Assembly: GCA_902778165.1 (NCBI GenBank)
Contig: CACYWQ010000015.1
Span: 1-50,247 of the forward strand
From: an uncultured Lachnospiraceae bacterium
GTDB taxonomy: Bacteria > Bacillota > Clostridia > Lachnospirales > Lachnospiraceae
Direction: 5' to 3'
Length of the DNA: 50,247 nucleotides
Shown: piece after piece, positions 42,848 to 50,247 of the stretch
How positions within the stretch are numbered: the stretch's first letter is position 1
How the letters are laid out: each line of letters begins with the position of its first letter
Notes under the pieces: model-generated
Told to the model about the DNA's origin: nothing
The model's input: only the letters and a program-made list of their open reading frames with translations
The model's database searches: none
Position numbers and translations under genes: made by a program

Positions 42848-43366
42848 GTGGCCAGTCTGATGGAAGCACTTATCGACAATCTTGAGAAAGAGAACGAAGC
42901 CTATAGCAGGCTCCTTAAGTTGTCCATGGATAAGACCCCGGTTATTATCAGCTCAGATCTGGACGCTCTGGCTAAGATCACGGATGATGAACAGTCAGTC
43001 GTTAATGAGATCAACGCTCTTGACCGTAAGCGTCAGGAGAATATGAATGACATAGCAAACGTTATTAACAAGGATGTTAATAGTTTGAAAGTGGTTGACC
43101 TTATCGATATGCTTAAGGGAAGACCAGGAGAACAGAATAGGTTGGCAGATGTATATGATAAGCTGCGTGACACGCTCTCACAGATGAAGAGAGTCAATGA
43201 ACAGAACAGACAGCTTATTGAGAGCTCACTTGAAATGGTGCAGTTTGACATGAATGTTCTGCAGGCCTACAGAGCCGCTCCCGAGACGGCCAATTATACG
43301 TCCGGTGCATACAGTGCAGGAACATATATGGGTGTGGATAAGGGGGCGTTCGACGCGAAACAATGA
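42848..43366 (+). CDS. flgN: Flagellar export chaperone FlgN, GTG start
   Basis: 172 residues from GTG 42848, fixed by AAGGAGGT at 42835-42842. An almost entirely helical protein with heptad-like repeats (LIDNLEKENEAYSRLLKLSM; LDALAKITDDEQSVVNEIN). Size, helix content and position between flgM and flgK fit FlgN, the chaperone that brings FlgK and FlgL to the export gate. The C-terminal 30 residues are Gly/Ala/Tyr-rich and flexible. Confidence 0.88.
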   Translation: MASLMEALIDNLEKENEAYSRLLKLSMDKTPVIISSDLDALAKITDDEQSVVNEINALDRKRQENMNDIANVINKDVNSLKVVDLIDMLKGRPGEQNRLADVYDKLRDTLSQMKRVNEQNRQLIESSLEMVQFDMNVLQAYRAAPETANYTSGAYSAGTYMGVDKGAFDAKQ

Positions 43367-43395
43367 CATCCGGCAGTTAATAGCGAGGTAAGCGT

Positions 43396-45162
43396 ATGCC
43401 ATTAATGGGAAGCCTTTACATAGGCGTGTCAGGTCTCCAGACCAGCCAGAATGCACTCAATACAACTGCACATAATATATCTAACACCGACACCAAGGGT
43501 TATGTACGTCAGCAGATACTCCAGAGTACTGCGGCATATAACACCATCAAGACAGATTACCACGCTGTATCTAATCAGCAGATAGGATTAGGTGTCGTTT
43601 ATTCCAAGACAAGACAGGTACGTGACGTTTTCTTAGACGCCACTTATAGACGTGAGTCCGGCAGAAGCTCATTCTACGAGGTATCGGCAGATGCACTCGG
43701 TGAGATTGAGAATCTGTTAGATGAGATGAACGGTGAGACTTTCCAGGAGTCTATTCAGGATCTGTGGACATCTGTTCAGGAGATGGCCAAGGATCCCAGC
43801 AGTGCCGTTACTCAGGGACTCTTCATAGAGAGATGCTCGGAGTTCTTAGCAAGAAGCCAGTCGGTATATCAGGGCTTATGTGATTATCAGTTAAGCTTAA
43901 ATGAGACAGTTAAGAAGAATACCAATCGCATCAATGATATAGCCGAACAGATTAAGGTTCTTAATGATGAGATCAGAATGATAGAGATCTCCAACACGAA
44001 AGAATTCGGTATATCCTTTGAGAGAGCCAATGACTTAAGAGATACACGTAATGCTCTAATAGACGAACTCTCAACCTACGGTAATATCTCTTATGAAGAA
44101 GATGTTGACTGTACGGTATGGATTCAGTTTGAGGGAGAGGATTTAGTCAGACGTGAAGTTGCTTATTCTCTCGGATTATATGAAGATCCCAAGACAGGTT
44201 TCTATACTCCTTTCTGGGAGAAGAACGCCAAGGCAACTATAGATCCTCAGACAGGTGAGAGAAGATATTCGGCTGAAGAAGTAGAGAAAGCCAAGGTATA
44301 TGACCTTAACAGAGTTATTTCTTCGGATCTTAATACGGATATCGGTGCACTTAAGTCGGCACTTCTTGCAAGAGGAGATCACAAGTCGGATTATACCGAT
44401 CTTATGGAAGACAGATATGATTACGAAATATCTCAGTCGGTATGTATGAACGTAATGGCTGAGTTTGATCAACTGGTACACGGTATAGCAACATCGGTCA
44501 ACGATGTAATAGCCAAAGCCGCATACGAAGCCAAACAGATTAATCCGTCAAGTACATATCTTATGGACACCGATGGTAATCCCATACAGGTATTTAAGAA
44601 GATTGCATCTGACGGTTACAGTGCTACGACAACACCTCCGACTTGGAATGCTCTAACGGGGCAGGCAAGTAACTTTAACCCGGAATTAGTCGGCACATAT
44701 GATCCCATAACGGGCGAAGTAACAGGATATCAGGTTGAGTCATTATATACGACAACCAATATGCAGATAAATGTGGATCTGTTAAGACAGCCGACCAAGC
44801 TTGGATTTGTCAAGATAGACGGCCAGGTAGATTTCGTCACGATGGAGAGCCTTAAGTCGGCGTTTGAAGCAGAAGAGATGACACTTAATCCCAATGTTAA
44901 GAAGAAATCTTCCTTCGTTGACTATTACGGAGATCTGGTAAGCCAGGTAGCCAATTCGGGTTCGGTATACAAGAGTATCATCGACAGTCAGGAGAAGACG
45001 GTAATGGCTACATCCAATGCAAGGGAGCAGGTTATCGGAGTATCTCAGGATGAAGAGATGACATTCATGATTAAGTTCCAGAATGCATACAATGCATCTT
45101 CAAGATATATAAATGTAGTAGACGATATGCTTGAGCATATAATCAACACCTTAGCGGTATAA
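43396..45162 (+). CDS. flgK: Flagellar hook-associated protein FlgK (first copy)
   Basis: 588 residues. The N-terminal D0/D1 helix has SLYIGVSGLQTSQNALNTTA and NISNTDTKGYVRQQ, the rod/hook family signature. The C-terminal D0 helix ends KFQNAYNASSRYINVVDDML. The middle is a variable domain with a Tyr/Thr-rich loop. It forms the first hook-filament junction ring. It is the more usual length of the two copies (E. coli FlgK is about 547). Confidence 0.92.
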   Translation: MPLMGSLYIGVSGLQTSQNALNTTAHNISNTDTKGYVRQQILQSTAAYNTIKTDYHAVSNQQIGLGVVYSKTRQVRDVFLDATYRRESGRSSFYEVSADALGEIENLLDEMNGETFQESIQDLWTSVQEMAKDPSSAVTQGLFIERCSEFLARSQSVYQGLCDYQLSLNETVKKNTNRINDIAEQIKVLNDEIRMIEISNTKEFGISFERANDLRDTRNALIDELSTYGNISYEEDVDCTVWIQFEGEDLVRREVAYSLGLYEDPKTGFYTPFWEKNAKATIDPQTGERRYSAEEVEKAKVYDLNRVISSDLNTDIGALKSALLARGDHKSDYTDLMEDRYDYEISQSVCMNVMAEFDQLVHGIATSVNDVIAKAAYEAKQINPSSTYLMDTDGNPIQVFKKIASDGYSATTTPPTWNALTGQASNFNPELVGTYDPITGEVTGYQVESLYTTTNMQINVDLLRQPTKLGFVKIDGQVDFVTMESLKSAFEAEEMTLNPNVKKKSSFVDYYGDLVSQVANSGSVYKSIIDSQEKTVMATSNAREQVIGVSQDEEMTFMIKFQNAYNASSRYINVVDDMLEHIINTLAV

Positions 45163-45174
45163 CAGGAGGGACTT

Positions 45175-47262
45175 ATGCCTTCACAGTTTTTTGGATTAAA
45201 TACAGCATATACCGGTCTGTTAAATGCCAATGCAGGACTTAACACGACCGCCAATAACATATCGAATGCCGAGACAGAAGGTTACAGCCGTCAGGGAATT
45301 CATTCCGAGGCTGCCGAAGCACTCAGGGTATTTACGACTTACGGATGTGCGGGGGCAGGTGTTGAGACTCTCTCTATAGAGCGTATCCATGATGAATTCT
45401 ATGATAATAAGTATTGGGCAAATAATAATAAGACCGGCCAGTACGAGATGAAGGATTACTATATGAAGCAGATAGAGGATTACTTCAGAGATGATTCCAC
45501 TATCGAAGGCTTCACAACCACCTTCAACAAGATGATGACAGCTCTGGCAGAGGTTAAGAAGAACCCGGCCAATATATCTACCAAGGCACAGTTTGTGGGA
45601 TTTGCGGACAATCTCTGTGAGTACTTTAACTCAATGTCTTCCTCTATGGAACAGGTTCAGAAGGATGTTAACTCAGAGATTAAGCTTAAGGTGGATGAGA
45701 TTAATTCAATAGCAAGCGAACTTGCTACCATCAATAAACAGATCAATGTTATAGAGATCGGCGGCGGTACAGCCAATGAACTCAGAGATAAGAGAACATT
45801 ACTTGTCGATCAGTTATCTTCTATAGTAAGTCTTGAAGCCAAGGAATATCCCATAGTGGATACCAACGATCCCGATCGTAAGACCGGTGGCAACATGTAT
45901 ATAGTTAAGATAGCCGGCGGACAGACACTGGTGGATACCGATCAGTACAATACTCTTGAATGTGTGGCACGTACCACTTCAGAGAAGGTTAATCAGTCGG
46001 ATATAGACGGTTTGTATGATGTGTATTGGATATCAACAGCCAACCATCAGATATATGAGAAGATCTGTAAGGAAGGTCTTAAGGATGATCCTGATTTCAA
46101 ACTGGAATGGAACGATTTCGTTAAGTTCGGATATACAACGGACAAGGCCAAATACGATCCCTGTTCAGAGTTTAATCTCTATAATGCAAGTTTAGGCGGA
46201 CAGCTTGAAGGCCTTATTCAGATGAGAGACGGTAATAACTCCGAGAATTTCACCGGTAAGATTGCCAAGATTGATTCTGCTACATCCAATAATGCTGCCG
46301 GTCAGACAATAAGGCAGATTAGAATTGAAGTCGATAAGGATTATCTTAAGGATATCAATAAACTTACATTATCCGATACGGGCGGAGTAATAACCTTAGC
46401 CAATCAGAAGTTCTACTATGATGATTGGAAGTTCGAATATGATGCAACGAATAATAAGTATTACTATACGATGAGCATCAATGAGAGCAAGAGCAGAGCA
46501 GTCGTTCCTGGACAGTTCACCGGTAAGGAAGCGGATGTGGGAATGCCGATCAAGTATCAGGGCGTTCCGTATTATCAGCAGCAGCTTAATGAATGGTGCA
46601 GAATATTTGCAGCAGCCTTTAATGACATTCTCTTAGACGGATATACATCTGAAGGTGACGGCGGTGTAGAGATGTTCGTAGCCAATAAGGCATCAGAAGA
46701 CAGTCAGTATCTGTTCAGAGAGGCTAAATACGGTAAGTACATCAAGGATGAGAACGGCAATCCCATTACTACAGATGCTAACGGTAACCCAACCAATGTT
46801 TCGACTGACGGAAGTTATACCGTAGAGATGAGACAGGACAGTTACTATTGGATGACAGCCAAGAATATGGACATCCTTAAGGCAATCGTCGATGATCCCG
46901 GCAAGATGGCAACCAAGTCAGATAAGGCAGCAGGAAGCGATGAATATAATATCGCCGGCAGATTAATAGATATGACCATGAATAAGAATGTAGCCAACTA
47001 CAGAGGCGCAGCTACGCAGGAATTCTTAACATGTGTATTATCGGATGTTGCACTTAATGCCAAGAACGCAACAACGTTCTACAACAACTACAATAATATA
47101 GGCAAGAACATCGACAATCAGCGAATATCCATTTCGGGCGTTGATAATGATGACGAAGCAGTGAATTTGATCAAGTATCAGAATGCATATACATTAGCAT
47201 CCAAGATGATACAGACACTTACGGAAGTATATGACAGATTGATCCTTCAGACAGGCGTTTAA
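45175..47262 (+). CDS. Flagellar hook-associated protein FlgK (second, longer copy)
   Basis: 695 residues with AGGAGGG upstream. N-terminal GLNTAYTGLLNANAGLNTTA and NISNAETEGYSRQG, C-terminal LIKYQNAYTLASKMIQTLTE, so both D0/D1 ends of FlgK are intact. The middle domain is about 100 residues longer than that of the first copy and contains a calcium-loop-like DENGNPITTDANGNPTN. The two copies differ strongly outside the ends. The second may form an alternative or additional junction ring; which copy is HAP1 proper is not decidable here. Confidence 0.88.
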   Translation: MPSQFFGLNTAYTGLLNANAGLNTTANNISNAETEGYSRQGIHSEAAEALRVFTTYGCAGAGVETLSIERIHDEFYDNKYWANNNKTGQYEMKDYYMKQIEDYFRDDSTIEGFTTTFNKMMTALAEVKKNPANISTKAQFVGFADNLCEYFNSMSSSMEQVQKDVNSEIKLKVDEINSIASELATINKQINVIEIGGGTANELRDKRTLLVDQLSSIVSLEAKEYPIVDTNDPDRKTGGNMYIVKIAGGQTLVDTDQYNTLECVARTTSEKVNQSDIDGLYDVYWISTANHQIYEKICKEGLKDDPDFKLEWNDFVKFGYTTDKAKYDPCSEFNLYNASLGGQLEGLIQMRDGNNSENFTGKIAKIDSATSNNAAGQTIRQIRIEVDKDYLKDINKLTLSDTGGVITLANQKFYYDDWKFEYDATNNKYYYTMSINESKSRAVVPGQFTGKEADVGMPIKYQGVPYYQQQLNEWCRIFAAAFNDILLDGYTSEGDGGVEMFVANKASEDSQYLFREAKYGKYIKDENGNPITTDANGNPTNVSTDGSYTVEMRQDSYYWMTAKNMDILKAIVDDPGKMATKSDKAAGSDEYNIAGRLIDMTMNKNVANYRGAATQEFLTCVLSDVALNAKNATTFYNNYNNIGKNIDNQRISISGVDNDDEAVNLIKYQNAYTLASKMIQTLTEVYDRLILQTGV

Positions 47263-47277
47263 TAGTGAGGTACAATA

Positions 47278-49017
47278 ATGAGAGTTACCACTAAGGTTAT
47301 ACAGGGCAATTCAATAGCCAATATCAATACCAACAAGGTATTGCAGGATAAACTTAACAATCAGATGGCTACAGAGAAGAAGATCGTTCGCCCCTCGGAT
47401 GATCCGGTTGTTGCCATAAGATCATTAAGACTTCGTACAAATGTCAGCCAGGTCACACAGTATTATGAGAAGAATGTGGCTGATGCCGAGAGCTGGATGA
47501 AGGTTACTGAAGATTCACTGACTACGGTATCAAGCGTTATCACGGATATGATCGAGCAGTGCACCAAGGGTTCTTCCGAGAAACTTACTGCGACTGACCG
47601 CGACACTATCTTAGATGCGCTCAAGGCTCTTCGCGATGAAGTCTATGCCACAGGTAATGCCGACTATGCAGGCAGATCTGTATTTACCGGATACAGAACA
47701 GAGACAACCGTTAAATTCACGGCTGCCGAGACAAGACCTTATCAAATCACAGAGCAGATCAACAATAATGTGTTAGATACGGTGAAGTATGTTAATTCCG
47801 GTTACTTAAACGGTATCAATGATGCCAATTACAGTTCAGGGCAGTTCGTAGATCCAGCTACGGGCTTAAATAAAAACTATGTTAATGCGGTGGAACAGGA
47901 TATCAAGGAGCAGGAAATATACCGTATCAGACTTGCATATGACAATGTAGACAAAGATACTGCGCCTACGATCAAGTTATATGATCCTTCGATAATAACT
48001 AGCAACCCAAATGCCAGTGTTGCAGATCAATATACTGCTACAGTTCTTAATGTTACTCCCAGTATTGTATCGGAAACAGCTGCAAAGAATCCATATCAGA
48101 TGATGGCTGACTTTGATGCATCTGTTCAGGCAGTTTTGGATGCAGGCGGTAAGGTAAATGAAAACGGCTCTCTTGAGGATCAGGGTGGCAATCCCGTAAC
48201 TAACCCTGCAAGTGCTTATAGTGCTATTTTGATTCCTGAGACCGGAGAATTGCTCATAAGTAAGTCTCTGTATGAGAGGATGATGAAGCTTAAGGATGAT
48301 GTGACTACACCTACTAAGGATGAGTCACAAATCCAGATTACATATAATAAGTCCACATGGAAGAAGGATGATCTTAAGCCTGAGCATTACTTCGCTTGCA
48401 CCGATATGTCAGATTCTGATCCTAACAATCATATCAAGTACAATACCGATTACTTAAGCGGAATAGTTGAGAAGCAGGCTATAGAGTATGATGTCGGACT
48501 TAATCAGTCTATTCGTATCAATACTACTGCTGATGAAGTCTTCACGCATGCAATCGGAAGAGACGTTGATGATCTGGTTAATTCAATGCAGGCAGTTATA
48601 GATATGGATGCAACTGTTGAGCGTCTTAAGAAGATAAGAGAAGGACTTAAACAGGATGCTTCTTATCAGACTAATTATGATATTCTTACCAACCAGATAG
48701 ATGCGGCAGAGAAGTCTCTTACATATCTTAAGGAGAAGAACCAGAAGTTATTCGAAGGAAGCATCACCAAGATGCAGAACCATCTTAATAAGGTCAATGA
48801 AGCTACTACCAACTGCGGTACAAGAGAGAAGAAACTTGATCTTATCAAGAACAGACTTATGAGTCAGAAGACCAATTTCGAAACTCTTGAGTCAGAGAAT
48901 GAGAATGTTGAGATCACTGATGTGGCACTTCAACTTAAGGGAGCTGAACTGACATATCAGGCAGCCTTAATGAGTACCAGTAAGATACTGCAGACATCGC
49001 TTATGCAGTACATCTAA
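47278..49017 (+). CDS. flgL: Flagellar hook-associated protein FlgL, enlarged
   Basis: 579 residues, nearly twice the roughly 300-320 of FlgL in Bacillus or E. coli. The N-terminal flagellin-like helix has NKVLQDKLNNQMATEKKIVR and SDDPVVAIRSLRLRTNVSQV. The C-terminal helix has VEITDVALQLKGAELTYQAA. Residues about 130-400 are an inserted variable domain, presumably surface-exposed. It forms the junction between FlgK and the filament. Located last in the flgM-N-K-K-L run; 133 bases separate it from fliW. Confidence 0.9.
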   Translation: MRVTTKVIQGNSIANINTNKVLQDKLNNQMATEKKIVRPSDDPVVAIRSLRLRTNVSQVTQYYEKNVADAESWMKVTEDSLTTVSSVITDMIEQCTKGSSEKLTATDRDTILDALKALRDEVYATGNADYAGRSVFTGYRTETTVKFTAAETRPYQITEQINNNVLDTVKYVNSGYLNGINDANYSSGQFVDPATGLNKNYVNAVEQDIKEQEIYRIRLAYDNVDKDTAPTIKLYDPSIITSNPNASVADQYTATVLNVTPSIVSETAAKNPYQMMADFDASVQAVLDAGGKVNENGSLEDQGGNPVTNPASAYSAILIPETGELLISKSLYERMMKLKDDVTTPTKDESQIQITYNKSTWKKDDLKPEHYFACTDMSDSDPNNHIKYNTDYLSGIVEKQAIEYDVGLNQSIRINTTADEVFTHAIGRDVDDLVNSMQAVIDMDATVERLKKIREGLKQDASYQTNYDILTNQIDAAEKSLTYLKEKNQKLFEGSITKMQNHLNKVNEATTNCGTREKKLDLIKNRLMSQKTNFETLESENENVEITDVALQLKGAELTYQAALMSTSKILQTSLMQYI

Positions 49018-49150
49018 GGAGTACGTATATAGGGCAAATATTGTTAACACCTGTGCGAAAGTATGTGATATACTTAAACATATAATGAATATGCTCCAAA
49101 TCGCATAAATACGGGCATACATTATGAACAAGATTAAATGGAGGTAAGCA

Positions 49151-49600
49151 ATGAAGGTTACTACAAGAGTATTCGGTGAGATTGACATCGATGATGACAA
49201 GATCATACATTTTCAGGGCGGTATTGTCGGATTTCCGGATTTGACCGATTTCGCTCTGGTACATGATGCAGAGAAGGAGGGTGAGACTCCGGTTCGCTGG
49301 ATGCAGTCTCTTCAGGAGCCCAATTTCGCTATGCCTGTTATGGATCCCCTGGCAGTATGTCCTGATTACAACCCTGTTGTTGAGGATGAACTGCTTAAGC
49401 CCATCGGAGAGCTTAATCCTGAGTCGGTATTGGTGCTTGTAACACTTACAGTTCCTAAGGATATCAAGCAGATGAGCGTTAATCTTCAGGCTCCTTTCGT
49501 TATCAATGCAGACGAGAGGAAGGCTTGTCAGATAATAGTGGATTCAGATAAGTATCCTGTACGTTTCCCCATATATGATATTATTAAGAAGGAGGACTAA
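49151..49600 (+). CDS. fliW: Flagellar assembly factor FliW
   Basis: 149 residues with TGGAGGT upstream. Family blocks: FGEIDIDDDKIIHFQGGIVG, FPDLTDFALVHD, then PVMDPLAVCPDYNP and LVLVTLTVPKD. FliW binds flagellin or CsrA; when free of flagellin it sequesters CsrA and thereby lifts translational repression. It is two bases from csrA, so the antagonists are made together. The 133 bases upstream (49018-49150) hold no convincing promoter that I can name. Confidence 0.95.
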   Translation: MKVTTRVFGEIDIDDDKIIHFQGGIVGFPDLTDFALVHDAEKEGETPVRWMQSLQEPNFAMPVMDPLAVCPDYNPVVEDELLKPIGELNPESVLVLVTLTVPKDIKQMSVNLQAPFVINADERKACQIIVDSDKYPVRFPIYDIIKKED

Positions 49601-49602
49601 GC

Positions 49603-49821
49603 ATGCTCGCATTATCACGTAAGAAGAATGAAGCCCTCGTTATTAATAATAATATTGAGGTGACTGTGCTTGAAATTAAGGGAGATCAGGTGAAGATCGG
49701 TATTACCGCACCCAAGGAGATCCCGGTATATCGTAAGGAAGTATACTTACAGATCCAGAAGGAGAACGAGGAGGCTATGAGTTCTGCCAATCTCACGGCT
49801 CTGTCTGATCTGTTTAAGTAA
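49603..49821 (+). CDS. csrA: Carbon storage regulator CsrA
   Basis: 72 residues with AAGGAGGA upstream. The full CsrA fold is seen: MLALSRKKNEALVINNNIEV, VLEIKGDQVKIGITAPKEIP, then VYRKEVYLQIQKEN. It contains the RNA-contact Arg (L-S-R) and the strand-5 VYR. It dimerises and binds GGA in hairpin loops, blocking translation. The C-terminal extension of about 15 residues is typical of FliW-regulated CsrA. Candidate targets lie next door: flgM and flaG leaders. Confidence 0.95.
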   Translation: MLALSRKKNEALVINNNIEVTVLEIKGDQVKIGITAPKEIPVYRKEVYLQIQKENEEAMSSANLTALSDLFK

Positions 49822-49866
49822 GAATAAGTCAGAATACTTTTTTTCAAAAATAATTACAAAAACTAT

Positions 49867-49893
49867 TAATTTTTGTGAACAACATTCCGATAT
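49867..49893 (+). promoter_or_regulatory. Probable sigma-28 promoter of flaG
   Basis: TAAT (49867-49870), 15-base spacer, TCCGATAT (49886-49893), one mismatch from the -35 and one from the -10 of the motility consensus. The start codon is about 140 bases downstream, leaving a long structured leader. Confidence 0.55.
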
Positions 49894-49961
49894 AAAGGTT
49901 AGCAGGATTACTATGTACTGTTAACCTTTGTTCGCATATATCGGAAAAGTCGCGAATTTCC
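49874..49961 (+). promoter_or_regulatory. Structured region in the flaG leader
   Basis: Nested inverted repeats: outer CCGATAT (49887-49893)/ATATCGG (49938-49944), inner AAAGGTTAGCAG (49894-49905)/CTGTTAACCTTT (49918-49929, one G-U). Alternative pairings compete: TGTGAAC (49874-49880)/GTTCGCA (49930-49936, one G-U) and GGAAA (49943-49947)/TTTCC (49957-49961). No U-tract follows the main stem, so this may be a leader RNA switch rather than a csrA terminator. Confidence 0.5.
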
Positions 49962-50008
49962 AATATATACGAGCACATATACAGACGGTATATAGAGAGT
50001 ATTGATAC

Positions 50009-50033
50009 AATGATCGCAAGGAGGTGAATCATT
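50009..50033 (+). promoter_or_regulatory. flaG ribosome site in a hairpin loop (candidate CsrA site)
   Basis: AATGAT (50009-50014) pairs perfectly with ATCATT (50028-50033), placing CGCAAGGAGGTGA in the loop, directly against ATG 50034. The GGA is in the loop, as in known CsrA targets. Confidence 0.55.
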
Positions 50034-50247
50034 ATGGCAATAGAGCCTATCGGAACAATGACAGCAATGCAGGTACAGACGACAGTCAAGGTGCAGCCCG
50101 TAGATACTTCGCAGAACTCACAGAACACGGATGTTGTATCGGAGTCTTCTGCAACTCCTAAACTTGATGACAACACAGCAATAGTTGCCAAGACACAGGA
50201 GGAGAGTAACAAGGATTACAACGGACAGTCTCAGAGTGAGATCATAA
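50034..50247 (+). CDS. flaG: FlaG-like protein, 3' end outside window
   Basis: 71 complete codons to the window edge without a stop. The readable part is polar and Gln/Thr/Ser-rich (AMQVQTTVKVQPVDTSQNSQ), the low-complexity start expected of FlaG; the conserved FlaG core would lie beyond the edge. Identification rests mainly on position, since flaG commonly follows csrA and precedes fliD in clostridial flagellar clusters, and on its sigma-28-like promoter. It could be another late flagellar protein. Confidence 0.55.
   Translation, partial: MAIEPIGTMTAMQVQTTVKVQPVDTSQNSQNTDVVSESSATPKLDDNTAIVAKTQEESNKDYNGQSQSEII

Noticed and set aside
49816-49844. Possible csrA terminator: AAGTA/TACTT followed by seven T
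   Set aside because: Only five weak pairs with a 14-base loop; noted but not strong enough to list as a feature.
49822-50033. A c-di-GMP riboswitch in the flaG leader
   Set aside because: The GEMM-type conserved core was looked for and not found; only generic inverted repeats are present.
1-50247. CRISPR array, insertion sequence, prophage or tRNA-linked integration site
   Set aside because: No regularly spaced direct repeats, transposase, integrase, phage structural gene or tRNA cloverleaf was seen on either strand.

Overview
The window looks like a chromosome segment of a motile, anaerobic, low-to-moderate GC Firmicute of class Clostridia, most likely family Lachnospiraceae (Butyrivibrio/Roseburia-like). 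This is an inference from gene content: the order flgM-flgN-flgK-flgK-flgL-fliW-csrA-flaG, a flavin reductase-rubredoxin fusion, a VanW protein, a DUF6320-type zinc-ribbon membrane protein and sigma-28 type promoters. No rRNA, tRNA, CRISPR array, insertion sequence or prophage was found, and no gene-free stretch exceeds 300 bases.

Region 1 (1-8.1 kb) is a mixed accessory block. It holds a flavodoxin lipoprotein cut by the window edge, a LysR regulator divergent from a second flavodoxin, a TetR regulator with a clear double operator coupled to an FMN reductase-like protein, an alpha/beta hydrolase, a DUF3990 (ADP-ribosyltransferase-clan) protein, an aldo/keto reductase, an EamA exporter, and a small MotA/TolQ-like membrane protein overlapping a stand-alone LuxR-type HTH. 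Region 2 (8.2-21 kb) is mostly housekeeping and metal or redox functions. It holds a Cu+ P-type ATPase with a fused C-terminal CopZ-like domain, a GT32-like glycosyltransferase, an MBL hydrolase, an SpoU methyltransferase, a CBS-containing inorganic pyrophosphatase, the AmmeMemoRadiSam pair, a condensation-fold acyltransferase with a zinc-ribbon membrane partner, and VanW and dUTPase on the minus strand.

Region 3 (20.9-32.3 kb) reads as one long transcription unit: flavin reductase-rubredoxin, PTS enzyme I, and an Mrp/Mbh-type cation/proton antiporter. The antiporter has four separate NuoL/M/N-like proton-channel subunits and a split MrpA, in an order resembling the membrane arm of archaeal Mbh-type complexes.

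Region 4 (32.4-42.5 kb) is the most unusual part: six consecutive signal-transduction genes directly upstream of the flagellar genes. They are a soluble PAS histidine kinase, a response regulator with a degenerate HD-GYP domain, a CheY-like receiver, a CheA-like kinase lacking its CheW-type domain, a membrane hybrid kinase ending in REC and Hpt, and a 903-residue membrane hybrid kinase whose C-terminus is a complete DegV (fatty-acid-binding fold) domain. Together they contain the parts for a multi-step phosphorelay, but no obvious DNA-binding output.

Region 5 (42.5-50.2 kb) is a late flagellar operon. A textbook sigma-28 promoter drives flgM, flgN, two flgK paralogs and an enlarged flgL; fliW and csrA follow, then flaG running off the end. 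The Shine-Dalgarno sequences of both flgM and flaG lie in hairpin loops with GGA, as expected for CsrA targets, so the window may contain a FliW-CsrA switch together with some of its targets.
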